In this document: one piece after another, positions 23,731 to 37,551 of the stretch
How the letters are laid out: every line of letters begins with the position of its first letter
Position numbering within the stretch: the stretch's first letter is position 1
Source: Lytechinus variegatus
Lineage: Eukaryota > Echinodermata > Echinoidea > Temnopleuroida > Toxopneustidae
Length of the DNA: 64,000 nucleotides
Direction of reading: 5' to 3'
Assembly (NCBI RefSeq): GCF_018143015.1
Contig: NC_054750.1
Coordinates: 8,522,501 to 8,586,500, forward strand
Made by a program: the position numbers and the translations under genes
Notes under the pieces: generated by a model
What the model was told of the DNA's origin: nothing
Database searches by the model: none
The model's input: only the letters and a program-made list of their open reading frames with translations

Positions 23731-26700
23731 GGGTGTAATAGTATCAAGTTAGAATTTTTTATTTGCATCAAATTGCGTAAGGGACAGAGAATAGCAGGTG
23801 TAAAACGCCGTTTGATTGTTTTTACAGAGCTGTTTATTGTATCAACTTTACAGAAGTTGTTTAAAAGTTTAAACGACCATGCTTAATCAATTGACATTTA
23901 AATTTTCAAAATTAAAATCCGTCGTTTAAACTTTTTGAAATTGTTAAACGTTGTATAAAAAGTATGAACATAATTTTCACTGTAGCTTATAAACTTTTGT
24001 ATCATCGACTGTTTTTTTTTTGTTTTGATATTAATGTAAAATTGATAGGCCAGTTCCACCAGTGAATTAGTGCAAGTATAAACTAAATTCAAACATAATT
24101 ATATTGCTTGACATTTTGCTTTTCCATGTTTGCTATACGTTAACTGGTTATTACCATTGTGTTTAAATATATTTTGTATTTCGTTTGCTGCACATGAGAG
24201 AGAGAATATTAAAAGAAAATATTCGTTTACTAACAATGCAGACTCATTGCCTTTTAGCCCATTACCATTTTGTCTGATTTTAGGTTAGAGTTATAGGCTA
24301 CTCAATTTGGTCTAAACAGAAAAAACCGTTTGCATGGCTGTCGCGATTGAATTGTTCATGGGTATGAACCGAATGGAGAAGACGGGCATAACTGAGGGAC
24401 ATGAGGGATGCGTTCCTATAATAGGCCAACAGATGCACTTCAAAGAGAGAGAGAGAGAGGGGGGGGGGGGGAGGTCGGGGAGAGCCGGAAGGCCCAGTGC
24501 CGTACACGACTCGAGGACGCTTGCCCCCCCCCCCTCTAAAGAAATCACGACCCCCCAAAAAAGGAAAGAGAGAAGGGTAAAATATATCATTTTCTGAATA
24601 TCAAGTCAAAATCTATTACAAAATACGACTTCTCTATTAAAAGGTCAAAATTTTTGCTCGCTTGCTTCTCTCGCTCGCAACATTTTTTTTAATTTTGCCC
24701 ATTAAGACATGTCTACCCCCCTCAAAATTGTTGGCTCATTACGCCACGGGGATGGGGAGGGGTAGAGAGAGAGAGAGAAAAAAATATGGCCAGGATGTTT
24801 GGTAGTGACATAAAGATAAGTATATATCTCTATGGGTAGTGAGTATCTTTTCATAAATCATACCTACCTGTCTCCGCCTGAAATTCGACGACACCCCCCC
24901 CCCAAAAAAAAAAAACACCTCTAAATAGAATCGGAATTCCGTCCATCACCAAGGGGGGGGGGCATGCTCCTTTCACAAGATAGAGTAGGCCTAAAACAAA
25001 AATGTACAATGTTTGGACTGATGTCCCTGCGCCCCTTCCCCTTGTCTGCGCCAAATCAGTATTTCGTATTCGGGCAATCCGAAGCATATCAGCAGCTAGC
25101 AAGTTCATGCGAGGCCAAGTATGACAAGAGCTTCATCTTATATCCCCGTGGCGTGGCGGTCGAGTAAACATTGCTGGGTTGTAAATTAACAGCATGCACA
25201 TGCATCTTGGTCAAAGTCCTCGGTCTGCAATACCACTCCGGTGCATGTAGTTAAGGGTAACTCGGCATCCAGACTCATTCTCTTTTCTTTCTACATGTAC
25301 TCACTCACTACACATTACACCATTAGCAACATTGACTTGTGACTTTTCCAAGACATTCTCCGTATATTGATGTCTGGAAATTAACAGAGTTTAAAATATA
25401 TGTGCTGCAGTTTATGACCAGCGGGATGCAGTTGGGTGATACGTAAGCCTAATACAGGTCTACTGCACTTCAATTCTCTGGTAAGTAAGATAATACCTTA
25501 TATTTCAGAGTTTTCGAGTCTACGGTATCAAAGAAGTGTTAAACGTCCTTCGACTTAAGACATTTCATAACATTCATAAGGCCCTCTGAGTATGATTATG
25601 GACCGTATATTTGCCTACATCTGAATGGCGATGTATACCCCGTGTATACCACTTTGCCATGATGATTACAGATGTCGTTGAATAATATTTGTATTGAGGA
25701 TAATACGTGTATGTCCTATAGGAAAATCCCGCGAAAATCCTGTAGCCGAAGTTCTTAATTATTCATCATCATCATGTATTTGCCATTTACCTTTATTGAT
25801 TTGATTACTGAATGCAAATTTAATGTTTATGACCGAAAAAAATTCTAGCGGGTTTTATCAGGGCTGTCAACACTTCTTATAAATAGACCGTGAGACGATA
25901 ATTTTTGGTTCATTTTCTCGATCACTTTAAATTTTGTTTCATTCGAATGCATTTATGTTGATCCTATTTTGTATTGGCCTATCATAATGTGAGTCTCGCA
26001 TTCAACTGGTTATCCAGTGTTGGCATCGCTGTTTCATACACTTATGCCACGATCCATAATATTTGTCATACGCCTCACTTGACGACTCCATTTAACAGTA
26101 TGACTACCAAGGAAGATTCAGTCTGTGGACATGTCTCCCATTCACGACACTGAACGTACTATTTAACCTTGCATTCCGACTTTTGGAGACACGGCTTTAT
26201 AAATGGGGTAAATGTTATCTTAACCATTGTCACGCTCTCAAGGTTTTGATTTCGAGTGTGTGAACGCACTATTTCTAGGGAAGAGGGAGTTCGTCCTGTA
26301 TTCATTTAAAATGCTCGAGCGTGAGCGCATTTCTTTAAGCAGCTGTCAGTGTATGCACTGTTTCAATCAAGTCCAAAAAAGCTTTGACCCTCCCGAACTA
26401 AACAGCTATGCAAGGATTAACGTAAGAAATATCATGAAGATCTAAACTCATATTTGCTTTTTTGTTGCCGGAAACGTAAAGATTTTGATATAAAGTTCAA
26501 AGATTTAAATCTTTTTAAAGTCCTTTTTATTTTGAAGATAAACTCTTCAAGATACAGATCTGCACAGTTCGATTAATCATTATACAGCTGAACTTTAGGG
26601 ATTCATTTTTCAAATCTGAATCAATTGAAATCTAAAGATAAAGTCTTGAAGATTCAAATTGAATTAGAGTTCATCTAATCATTAACCACAGCTGTTCTTT

Positions 26701-28219
26701 AGGGATTCATTTTCAAGTCTAAAATAAAGATATACCCCAGATATACCATGACCGATTATAAGAGAGTGAGTCTAATACAAAGAAACAGCAGCATTAAACC
26801 AAGTTCATGTTTTGAGGGTAAGGGAGAAACTATATTTTTTATTTGGTTTCATATAGCTAGGGAAGCCGATATAGTAAGAAGGACCTGTCATTAGGAAGTA
26901 ATAATCTCTCAATTCTGCGCTTTTCATATTTTTGACCTTTCCTTGACCGTAAATAGGTCACTTCTACCGAATTTTCGCCAAAAAGGACCGAGAAATAACC
27001 ACAGGAGTCCTCACATTTTCTCACTGATGAGAGAATACCGTGATAATTTCAAAGTGGTCGAAGATCTTCAAAAGAATCAATTCGTCAAAATGAAGTTGTC
27101 GATCGCCGAGCAAAATACAGTAAATTGAAAAAAAAGACATATTTTGGTCAGCTATCATTTTAGTTATTTCTATTTTCTTGTCGCCATAAAATGCAAAAAA
27201 AAGGGAAATCACCATTTATTCGAAGCTAATCCGTAATACTTTTTTAGTAACCTTCTTGTTTGCTTAATGTGAACAAGATCAACCCTCATATGAGTAACAT
27301 TCAAAATCAGACATTATATTTGTCGGAAATGATCTCCATATCTCAGACCTAAACATAACTGGGCCACGGAGACTTATTTTTAGAGCTCTTGCGCCATTTT
27401 CAATTAAACCGATTGTAAAACTTTTTCGACAGTGTACCCAAACGATTAAGACTTCTCACGAGAGGCATCTACACAAACAAATTAAAGTGCAAAAATGACA
27501 AAACGAAGGTCGTATTCATAGTTAAGGAAGTGGGAAGACTAACAAAATATCAATATTCAAACGATTATAGCCCAACTTCGTATGGAGCCCACACAGCTCA
27601 GGTTTCTGCTTAAAAATATTCCCTTACCGATGACAATAATGTAGTTTAGTGTATATTTAGATAGTTATTCTACGTTTTAAAAACAATTTGTCCTACTAAA
27701 GAGATTTCAATGCAACTAATTAATGTATCGTAACTGATATATCATAATTATCACTCTGCCTTTACTTATCAATGGAATTGGTATATTTCTCAAATTTTTA
27801 ATATCATTTATAAATAATTTCGCAATCTGTTATTCTTTATAGTTGTACCATTCGTGTACTCTAGGTTTAACGTAAACACATGTCGAAATTGGTTTTCTTG
27901 AATTCCGTGGGCAGTCCATCGCAAAGGGAAATAGCGGTGCCATAACCAAAATCTTGATTGAGCAATGAATTATGATTGCCAATATAGAACATTTCCTTAT
28001 AAAGGGCCTTTTCGAGCACAGTAGGCGACTCGAGTATATAATTTATTATATCCTATTTTGGATATGACCTCTGCATGCGTACTCCGTGCATAGGTCATTT
28101 AGCGGTCATGTTTACTGTAGAAAGAATAGTTTTGACTGATGATAATTATTCTGATCGAACCACGCACCGTGACTGTATAGGGATTCCCAACATATTTGCA
28201 ATGTGTACTTCACCGTGGG
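23731..28219. other. Long spacer, no gene supported
   Basis: A purine run (GAGAGAGAGAGGGGGGGG, about 24446-24470), C/A homopolymer stretches (24525-24545, 24893-24914), and otherwise unique AT-rich sequence. Open frames are short and have no recognised domain. Some or all may be upstream or regulatory DNA of the kinase gene, but I see no specific element. Confidence 0.4.
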
Positions 28220-28220
28220 A

Positions 28221-28317
<97 letters not shown>

Positions 28318-28331
28318 GTATATATATATAT
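28220..28331. repeat. (AT)n microsatellite
   Basis: About 110 bp of alternating AT with a few GT interruptions. Confidence 0.95.
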
Positions 28332-28377
28332 TGCTCTTATAACCGAAAAAGGAGAAGACATGGTGTTAAACATCATG

Positions 28378-28617
28378 CACTGTAAAAACTGTGATGTTAA
28401 AACTGACACCAATTGGTGTTAATAGAGGACCACACCCTGAGGTGTTAAAATTACACCCTAAAGATTGAACATAACACCAAAGAGTGTAAATGTAACAACC
28501 AAAGGTGTTGTAATAACACCTATAGGTGTAAAACTAACACCACCAATCTAACACCTGTGTAAAATAACCGGTGTGGTCCTCTATGTACACCGGTTAACAC
28601 CACAGTTTTTGCTGTGT
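28378..28617. mobile_element. TAACACC-type palindromic element, copy 1
   Basis: Ends CACTGTAAAAACTGTG and CACAGTTTTTGCTGTGTG. The interior is an array of ACACC/GGTGT motifs in both orientations (GGTGTTAAAATTACACC, TAACACCTATAGGTGT and others), one roughly every 15-20 bp. Other copies are at 44591-44825, 38841-39046 (diverged) and 55336-57030 (interrupted). Confidence 0.8.
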
Positions 28618-28688
28618 GCCATGGTTAAACCCCACTACATTGGTTCAATTTGAGGTTTATATTAGGAAAGATAATTGCACCTACAAAA

Positions 28689-28838
28689 AATGATTGTAGA
28701 AAAATATTTTGTTTGATATAAAGTGGATGATAAGAAAATACATTAATTGTATTTTGTTAAGTAACATTTCAAAATACATTTAATGCATCTTCATAATTTC
28801 ACCCATTTTATATCAAACAAAACATTCTACAATCATTT
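28689..28838. repeat. Short inverted repeat, MITE-like
   Basis: AATGATTGTAGAAAAATATT at the left pairs with AACATTCTACAATCATT at the right, continuing TTTGATATAAA / TTTATATCAAA. Loop of about 80 bp. Confidence 0.65.
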
Positions 28839-30212
28839 AATTCTTTGTACGTGCTATCGGGTAGACGAAATGTCATTGATGTGGCTGTTCTTTCGATCTC
28901 GGCAGGTCATCAGAATGATCGTATATATATATAGAAAGAACGAATTATAAATGAAGATAAACACACACACACATACACTCACACCAACAACAACAAAACA
29001 CGTGTGAGAATAAGATCATTCAGACGTTAGTTCTCTAACATATAAAAATCCATAAGATTTGATCCCGGAAGCAGCTCGCACAGCGCAGCGGAGCTCTGGT
29101 TTTCATAACCATAACATTGCAAGCAGTTTCGATATGGTTATTATACTACCATCATTCTATCAACTGGCGTAGACAGATTATCATGCTACAGTTATACTAA
29201 CGAAACTGACTCCAAACCGATCGGTGAAATGTCATTGGCTTAATATATTTGGTCGCTCTGGAATCGGTCTCGCCGCATTTACTGTATATCAGCTGTCGGA
29301 ATGGGACGAGGTGGTTTCACTATATTTCCCAGAATTTTGTAAGATAACTACAAATACGGATATGCGCATATAATTATTCAAGTAGCATTTACAAACATTT
29401 TGGGTAAATATATTTCCAAATTTCCTGGCCCCGATCTACATGATAATAACAGTTGACTCAGTCACGACGTATCAATCATAACAGTTTCTGGTTATTTTAA
29501 GTGAATATATGTATTTTTTTTCATTTTTTATCAAATCTATGGGAAATCCTGCTATTAGGAGATGCACACCATTAACTCTGACCGAATAAAGATCACAAAG
29601 TGACAAAGAAGTTCAACTCGAAATACAAGAACAATTGTCATGAGTGATGGGTTTGATATGATATTCGAGGCATTTACGGAGCTCGCGTCATTGCCTGTGG
29701 TTACAGTAAATAAAAGAGGGTACACGTCATTTATTCTGAAGAATTGAGACGAAACATCTTATTGCAGATAGAACCCATGCAAGCCAAATCATTCCCCAGT
29801 ATATGTTGGATATGATAGTGTAAGAAGCGTAAAAACGAAAACTTTAGTTCAAACTTGTATGATCCATTCTGATCAAAATTTTCGTTTCTTTCTTTCCATT
29901 TTTCTTTTAAAAAGCCAACAATCATTTCAGGTAAACTCCTGTTGAATTGAACATCCGACTCGTCCATCCGCCTTCTACCGTATCGCTCGGCTTCCGGTTA
30001 TTTTCACGAGGAATGCCTGGGTGATGAAAATGGGCTATCCTATTCGATGGTTAGAAAGAATATGGTGCTTCTGCTAAACTGCCAAATCGGTTTTAATGAT
30101 TGGTTCCACGGTGACTGACCCGTGTGGATGTAATTATTGCAATTGGATCGTCAGCGAAAATCCAGGGTAAACTTTGGAATGTCAGAGTCAGAAGCGTATG
30201 TGGTATTCGATC
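28839..30212. other. Region upstream of the PKDCC-like kinase
   Basis: Contains a short (CA)n tract near 28960. The rest is unique AT-rich DNA that should include the promoter and 5' leader of the kinase gene. No TATA box or start site can be called. Confidence 0.4.
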
Positions 30213-33200
30213 ATGGCACTAAACTTCAAGAGAATCTTTTACATGGCCAAGTTGCGGACCAAGCCCAGATGCCAGTGGCTGATTGCTGTCTGCACTATGG
30301 TCCACATCATGATTTACAACCACTGTAGCGCCCTCATCGGTGATCATCAAGACCTCCTTGAGAAGCACTATTCCCTCGGCTTCAATCCTGATCTCATACA
30401 GGTCAATGCCACTTCCAAGCTCCTTAGCTGTGAGGACATCTCAACGATTCAGCAAGGGGATACCATTGGGCGTGGCACCACGAAGGAGGTGTTTGAAGGA
30501 ACCTACAAGGGTAGGAAGGTGGCAATTAAGATGGTCACACCCAAAGTTAGAGATGTCATGGCGTGTCTCAAGAGAAGGGCCTATCGGAGCAAGTCGGAGT
30601 GCTACGAATATGCAAATTTTAAGCTGATGAAGGAAATAGCCTATGGCTTGCAGATCAATAGTGACAGATTAATCAAGGTATATATTTGTCCTCTTTTTAA
30701 CACAATGTGAGTGGATTTCCTCCGACGCTTAACCCTAAACAAATTTTCCAAATTCAAATGCATATAATTTGTTCTTCAATGCGCATGGAAATCATCGTCT
30801 CGTGCATTATAGTTGCTTTCATGATCATGACTATGATGTAGCACCAACGAACAAAACAATCAGTTGTGCGTAATTTCGCGCGTAACTAAACACGTTTGCG
30901 AAACACCCCCTGACTAATCCTTAAAATAATTTGCAAATCTTTTTGTTACATTGCCAAGGGGCCGTTTCATAAATCTTTTCATAATTATACACCTAACTTT
31001 ACGCAGGGCTCTGGTGACCTGTTCTTGTAATGAATGGTATATCCTTATGCAAGTGACCTAGACCTATATAACATGTATAAGAACATGTTCCAATCGTGCG
31101 TACCCTACGAACAGCATTTTGAAACAGCCCCTTTCGAGTTTTGGTCAAGACTTGGCTTACGGTTTCTGACTCACACGTTCCCCAAACAAGTAGACGAAAT
31201 CACTAGTTTATTTCATTTCAAATGAGTTAGTTTGTTAGCAGACCACGGTGTCTTCAAATTGTTAGTGTATGAAATAAAGCCGGCACAAAATATAAATATT
31301 AAATTGAGGATAAAGAATGATCATACACCTGTAACACTTGTAAAACTTGTATTTGAGGTTGATCACAAATTTATCCCCCCTTCTCTTTTTTTTAGTTTTG
31401 ATTTGCTTATAATACTGATTAAGTGTTTTTGGGTGGGGATATTTTTGTTATTTCTCCAGACTTTCCTTTTTAAATTATCTGTCGTGATCTTATCAAATCC
31501 ATGGTCGACGCATGTATGCTTGTTTATACCTGTAAAGTCATGGTTCAAGTAAATGACACAATCATAATTATCATATTTCTGATGTTTCTAGCTTCTAGGG
31601 TACTGTGTACGAGGTGATGCAGTAACAGGATCTGTCCGCGATCAGGGGGTCGTTGAAGTCGTGGAATTTGGAAAGAAACTCAACAAGTATAGACTCACAC
31701 AATTTACCTGGCCTGAGAGATTACAGGTATGCTCTTGAATGAAAGATAAAATTGAAGTATTTCTTCAAAGTTAGAACTTGTGTATTGCTGTAAAAGTAGA
31801 AACGGTACTGCAGAAACCTTTAAAGGGTAAGTTCACCCTGAAGAAAACTTTGTTGTAAAAATAGCAGAAAAAAATAGTAAAAAATATTGGTGAAGGTTTG
31901 AGGAAAATCCGTTGAAGAGTAAGAAAGTTATTAGAGTTCAAAGTTTTGGATTTGTGACGTCATAAACGAGCAGCCGCCCCATGTGTTATGTAATATAAAA
32001 TGCATGAATTTCAAATTTCGTATGGTTCCTGATGACTTAATTTTGTTTTCTATTCATGATCGGGTGTGAAATGATTTGTCTATTGACATACAAAAGTTAC
32101 AGTGAAAACCATTTTCAATTTTCTGAGAAAATGACATTTCATTGATTTTTTACCATTCGCTATGTAGGAATGCTGCTCGCATATGACGTCACAAATCAAA
32201 TAATTGAAATTCTAATAACTTTTTAATTACTTGATGATTTTTTCTCAAACCTTCGGCAATATTTTTTATTATTTTTTCTGCTATTTTTACAATAAACTCT
32301 TTGTCAGGGTGAACTTCCCCTTTAAAACAACAAACGTAGAGGACGCGAAATGCTGGTGCCCTCGTGGTTGCCCTCTACGTTCGATGCTAAAAAGTACACA
32401 AGAATTGCGGGTATACCACTGGTGTATACAATGTAGTAATAATGCGCTATTCTCTCTGTTAACAAGCTTGGGTTGAAAGTAGTTTGGATTTTCTATAAAA
32501 ATAAGAGAAGATTATCCATTCAAAAATGGTGAAATTTAGTGTTTCATTACAGAATTTCACGACGTTTATGTTTAACTAAAACAGATACATGTTTTAACAT
32601 TCTATTCAACCGTGTGCAGCCCCAACCGAGACAGAATAGTCGCACAATAATAATTTCCTCCGTTTTAAGACAACTATGTGCGGAAAAATTTGGCATTGTG
32701 ACGTGTACATGCTTGAAATCCGATCTACATGGGGAATTTACGAATTCGTGCAGAGGTTCGAGCTCTAAGTCGAGGGTTTATTTCCAATACACGTCTGCAA
32801 TATTTTAATCACACAAAGACATACTATCTCTCTCTCAGACAAGCTTACACGCATATCATTATTATTATATCTTTAATTTTAATTTATCCTTAGTGTTTAC
32901 TCTCTTTTCAAAGGTTGCCAAAGATCTGGCTGATGCACTCGTGATATTAGAATATTCTCCTATTGGCTCGGTCGATATCGGCGACTTCAAATTGAATCAG
33001 TTCATCCTCATTGATGGAAGGTTAAAGGTCGGTGACCTTGACGATATGTCTACTCAGGAGAAACCGTGTATAAAATCACGTGACTGCAGTATACTGGGCG
33101 AAACCTCGGGTAAGATGACTGGGGTCCCATCACAAGTTTTAAAAGATTCAAATTAAACTCGATCTGGTATTAATTTTAGATTGTGTTTTATATGGAGAAT

Positions 33201-34556
33201 GTAGATAAGTTTGATTAATCTGATTTGTGTATATATACATATGTCGCCACTATTTGTAAGACAGGGTCCGGACTATTTGTAAGACAGGGTCCGGAGGGCG
33301 ACAATGATGCATTTAGATGATAACCACGCGTTACTATCATCAGAAGGACACAAGTAAGAATTACACATCCAATGTACCATTAACAGTTCTCTATATACGC
33401 CCAGGAATTGCCGAAGGCATTTGGACTGTTTTAAAGGTATCATGTTTGGGTAAGCTCGAGCGAAATGATCCGATCCTTGTTCATTAATGGTAAACCATCC
33501 TCAACTCAAAACCATGATTGGTCATTAGGCCCCTATAACTAATGACCGCCCGCCGATTATTAAGAAGTTTTCGCAACACTACATAGACGCTTTCTTGAAC
33601 GTAGAAAGTCTATTGTAAAAAGCCTTCATGACAAAGAGGACTTTGTTCATAATCGGTGAATCACAACATCAGTGTCGTCTACGACTCTGGCAAACGATAT
33701 ATTTGCCATTTTTTGTCAGCTCTGAAACATCGGATGAAACTGCTATTCCGACTTACACACCCCTTACAAAGAATTCATTATGATTTGACTTGCATTTCCA
33801 ATGTATTTGCTGGGTTGTAGACTTCATTCCGCCAAAAATCTACGCGTTAAGATAATAACCGGTCACATGCGTACATACGCGCGAATTCTATCTATTACGT
33901 GAACTTTGTGAACGATTAAGGCCCACAAGCAATTCACTATAAGAAATACACGGACCCTCGATTAAGACACTAGTGATATTCTGGCGCATGACAGTATAGT
34001 ACCCGTCCACACATGGCAACTTCTTGTGATCAAAACCCTCTCATAACAAAGTCAAAATTACCGGGTGCTGGAAGTTACAAACGACACTTGGTACGACCGG
34101 TCAAGCTTTCTTTTGCTTTTCATTTAACCCCATGCAATGAAAAGATGTATAACTAGAAAGGGTCACCAGTCTCGCCATAAACTTCATTAAACACCAAAAT
34201 GGTAAGGAACGTTAATTTTGTCTACTTAATTACGATTGCAGTTAAAAACATTTATTGGCAAGTGTGCAGTACTTTCCTTTTTTTGTATCTTTTTCTTACA
34301 TTTTCCCCCCGAATTTCTACCGTTTTGTTTTTTCTCAGGAATTGAGTGCGTGAATTCGACGTGCAACGGTATCAACGCCAAAGCGAACATTCTCTTAGCC
34401 ACAATTGAGATTCTGGAACCTCTATTCGAAAATCCACCGGAACAACTTAGTGAACGAGTTGACCTGCTTCTTACAAAGTTAAAGAACTATCAAATAAATG
34501 CTCTTGAGCTTCAAAAGTTTTTAATTGATTTAACAGATGAGTATGCAATATCATGA
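30213..34556 (+). CDS. Secreted PKDCC/VLK-like extracellular tyrosine kinase
   Basis: Four exons with matching phases: 30213-30677, 31592-31726, 32914-33109 and 34339-34556, encoding 337 residues. The ATG at 30213 is chosen for its A at -3 and G at +4; an in-frame ATG exists at 30198. A hydrophobic N-terminal segment (QWLIAVCTMVHIMIY) follows basic residues and fits a signal peptide or anchor. Kinase features are a glycine loop GRGTTKEVFEG, VAIK lysine, LLGYC, SPIGSVDIGDFKLNQFIL (catalytic loop without HRD, as in PKDCC) and KVGDLDD in place of DFG. A cysteine-rich segment with CNGINAKANI follows. These match vertebrate VLK, which phosphorylates secretory-pathway and extracellular proteins on tyrosine. 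The protein is shorter than PKDCC (about 490) and lacks the C-terminal cysteine domain, so it is a short family member or the last exon is missed. An AATAAA lies at 34686. Confidence 0.85.
30956..31133. mobile_element. MITE in first kinase intron
   Basis: AAGGGGCCGTTTCATAAA at the left and TTTTGAAACAGCCCCTTT at the right. The arms are complementary, with a partly palindromic interior. Confidence 0.6.
31825..32321. mobile_element. TTAA MITE family 2 in second kinase intron
   Basis: AGGGTAAGTTCACCCTG ... CAGGGTGAACTTCCCCT, flanked by TTAA at 31821-31824 and 32322-32325. Close relative of 3513-3998 over its full length. Confidence 0.9.
33248..33294. repeat. 23-bp tandem duplication
   Basis: ACTATTTGTAAGACAGGGTC followed by CGG occurs twice head to tail in the third kinase intron. 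Confidence 0.85.
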
Positions 34557-34685
34557 CATCGGTTTAGAGCTGTGCAGCATTTTTGACAGTTATTCCCTAG
34601 AAGAAAATCATTCCATAGAATGACTTAAGCTGAAAGGGGAGCAGAAACTGAAATGCAGGGGGTGGAGGTCTGTTGCAGAAAAACA

Positions 34686-34691
34686 AATAAA
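34686..34691 (+). terminator. Candidate polyadenylation signal of the kinase gene
   Basis: AATAAA 130 nt after the stop codon. Position is plausible; there is no other support. Confidence 0.4.
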
Positions 34692-35964
34692 CACAACTTG
34701 AAGTGTGTAATGGGGTGTCCAAATTTCGCGGACATTTAAAAAATAATCATCAGGCTACAATTCGTTCACAAAATATTTACATTTAAAAATAAAACAATTA
34801 AATTGATAGCTACCAATTCTACGGCAAGATCGTAAACTGGAATGACGAAAAATGTGAAGGAGGTCAGGGGGTTTCGCCGGAATCGCGATCTCAAAATTCT
34901 AATCCGGTCGACGAATGCGCGCTGTGCTGGAAATCCTGTCTGAAAGGCGTGGTCTGACTTCGCGGACCAAAGTTTTGTGGAGATTATAACAAAATCTCAA
35001 GCTCATAAGGTGAGATTTTTTTATATCAAATTGACGGGAAAATGCTTTAAAATTGGTCAGTACCACGTATTACATTTTTTAATGACATCTTCTTGCAAAC
35101 TGATGCTGCATGGAAAAACCAATCATAATCTAACTAAAGCATGTCCAATTAAACGAGTTTCAAGACTCGCATCATATTCGTCAAATCGACACCATACCAG
35201 TATGGTCTATTCGAGTAATGTTCATGACATGTGGTGTTCCTCAGGGAAGCATTTTTTATTGCACAAAATGCCATGATAATTCATGATACTTATTTATTTC
35301 CAATATTATGCTTGGTTATCATATCAATTATGTGACATTCATGTCATTTGAAGTAATTTGAAACACTTCACACGAGGCATTTGTGCACAGCGCCACTATG
35401 TTTATGTCTACATGATTTTGTAATATCGTCCTCTGCGACGAATTGTTGTTATACCTTCCCTTTGGCCATGTTGGCCGGTGTTGTTTCTGTGAGGTATTGG
35501 CCTATTGGAGATGGCTTAATAAAACTCTGTTAACTGGTAACTCTTGGTATCACAGGCCTAATTCATTTCCCATAGACACGTGTGTTAAAGTGGCACTTTG
35601 AAAAAATCATTAAAATAAGGAGGAAATTCGAGGGTTGAATGTTTACTACCAGTGGGCAGGATATGTCTGACATTCCATATCTGACCAAAAAAAGGGTACC
35701 TCGGCCGGCTCATTTTAAAAATAAATCGGCATTTATGAAGACTACACCTGACAGGATCAAATTCATCGCTTGAGTTTCTAATTTGGAAAAAGGAAGTTCA
35801 GTAGGTACCCTCCCTAGAATCAGTGTTAGATTGTCAATCATATTCATTCATTTTTGTCAATCAGCAATATTAAATTTGAAAATTGAGCTATGGGTTGGCT
35901 CGAATGAATATCTTTTGCCTGCCAGTTGTAATTAGGCCCGTAGAACCTCTTGTGTGTGTGTTCC
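34692..35964. other. Spacer, nothing recognised
   Basis: Unique AT-rich sequence downstream of the kinase gene. No ORF with a recognisable domain. Confidence 0.4.
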
Positions 35965-35968
35965 TTAA

Positions 35969-36556
35969 AGGGGAATGAAACCTTTGGAATGAGTAGGCTT
36001 GTGTCGAAACAGAAAAATCAAAGAATAAGAACAAAGAAAGTTTGAGAAAAATCAGACAAATAATTAGAAAGTTATGAGCATTTGAATATTGCAATCATTA
36101 CTGCTATGGAGATCTTCCCATTGGCAATACAACAAGGATGTGGGATGTCACATGTGAACAACTTCCCCTTTGATGGACTATGAAATACCCTCAAAATGTC
36201 TCTTTCTGCTTTTTCTTGTGGTGATACAAACTCTTTATCCATGATGTATTCTTTGAAAATCTGTACTACATGCCCTCCTCTACGGAAAGAATACATGTTC
36301 TACTGACAGATTGTAATAAAAGAGGCAATTTAAGTGAAATATATACTAAAGTAATGGGGAGAGTTGTTCAAGAGTGACATCACACATGTTTGTCACATTG
36401 CCAATTTTAGGATCTCCATATCATTAGCGATCGCAATATTCAAATGCTCATACCTTTCTCATTATTTGTCCGATTTTTCTCAAACTTTTGTTGATCTGTT
36501 TCTTTATTTTTCTGTTTTCACACAAGCTATCTTGTTCCAAAGGCTTCATTCTCATG
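35969..36556. mobile_element. TTAA MITE family 3, degraded right end
   Basis: Begins AGGGGAATGAAACCTTTGG after TTAA (35965-35968). The right arm reads CCAAAGGCTTCATTCTCAT, complementary with changes. Inner arms pair well (GTTTGAGAAAAATC / GATTTTTCTCAAAC-like). Relative of 56175-56769. Confidence 0.75.
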
Positions 36557-37119
36557 TAATGTCGTAGTGTACTATAGTAACCTGAAATCACCTTCAAACC
36601 GCAAAGTCGATATATACACTACAGGGTACATAGAGGGTAGGACCGTATTAGTCAGGTAAATAATATTATGATTAATATTTATTTATATATTATAACAAGC
36701 CAAAAGAAAACACACACTTTCCACCCCACTCACTTGATATAATACACACTTTATTATGAAATACACTACTGCCTTACAAAACAAATATCATACTAGACGT
36801 ATAACTGCTTTCAGCCCGAATATCTTGGAACCCATTCATGAAATCTAATTTTGAACCTAAGATTGTGATCTATCAATGACAAATAACTGAGTTAAAAAGA
36901 AGTCCCAAATAAGGCATTGGAAAATTGATGCATAAATCCTTGATAAAAGGCAACCAAACCTAACTACAACTGTGACGTAACAGTATACTATACATACTGT
37001 ATGAGAATGAATGGAGTACGCTATAGTCAGTTAAAAAACCTAGTAAATTACCTCCCAGATATTCGATTGTCGATTGCCATTGATGGCATTGCAGCACATT
37101 CTCCAAACAAAACCCATGG
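36557..37119. other. Spacer, nothing recognised
   Basis: AT-rich, no ORF or inverted repeat of note. Confidence 0.35.
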
Positions 37120-37408
37120 GCCCGTATTCTGAAGTCGGGTTTAAACTTGTGGTTTAAGTATGGATAGCCAATTGTTACATAAGTCACTAACGGTATAGAT
37201 AATCATATTTCAGCTCATTTGGCTCTCAAATCATTCATAATTGTCTAGGAAGTATAAATAGATGATTTTCTTCACCATCGATGAATCAGTATAAAGAGCA
37301 CATAAGATACATGCAACTTAATAAAAAAAATTGACACGTTTTGCTTCCCATATTTCAGCACAGAGTTATAGCCATGATCTAAGTTTAACCTGACTTCAGA
37401 ATACGGGC
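37120..37408. mobile_element. MITE (GCCCGTATTCTGAAG ends)
   Basis: GCCCGTATTCTGAAGTC at the left and GACTTCAGAATACGGGC at the right. CATG lies on both sides (37115-37118 and 37409-37412), with one extra G at the left. The right subterminal TAAGTTTAACC complements the left GGTTTAAACTTG only roughly. Confidence 0.75.
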
Positions 37409-37551
37409 CATGATCCTCCCGAATTCGTAGATAGGGCCTATTCCTTTTTATATGTGCCTATATTATTAGAGATGAATATAGATTCTTGTCAATAGTATAC
37501 TCTAATCATTGTTTAAATAGAATGATCCACTTTCACAAAAAAAAGGTGAAA

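Noticed and set aside
29731..29967. 78-codon minus-strand ORF upstream of the kinase
   Set aside because: No domain, no splice signals in support, and opposite orientation to the gene.
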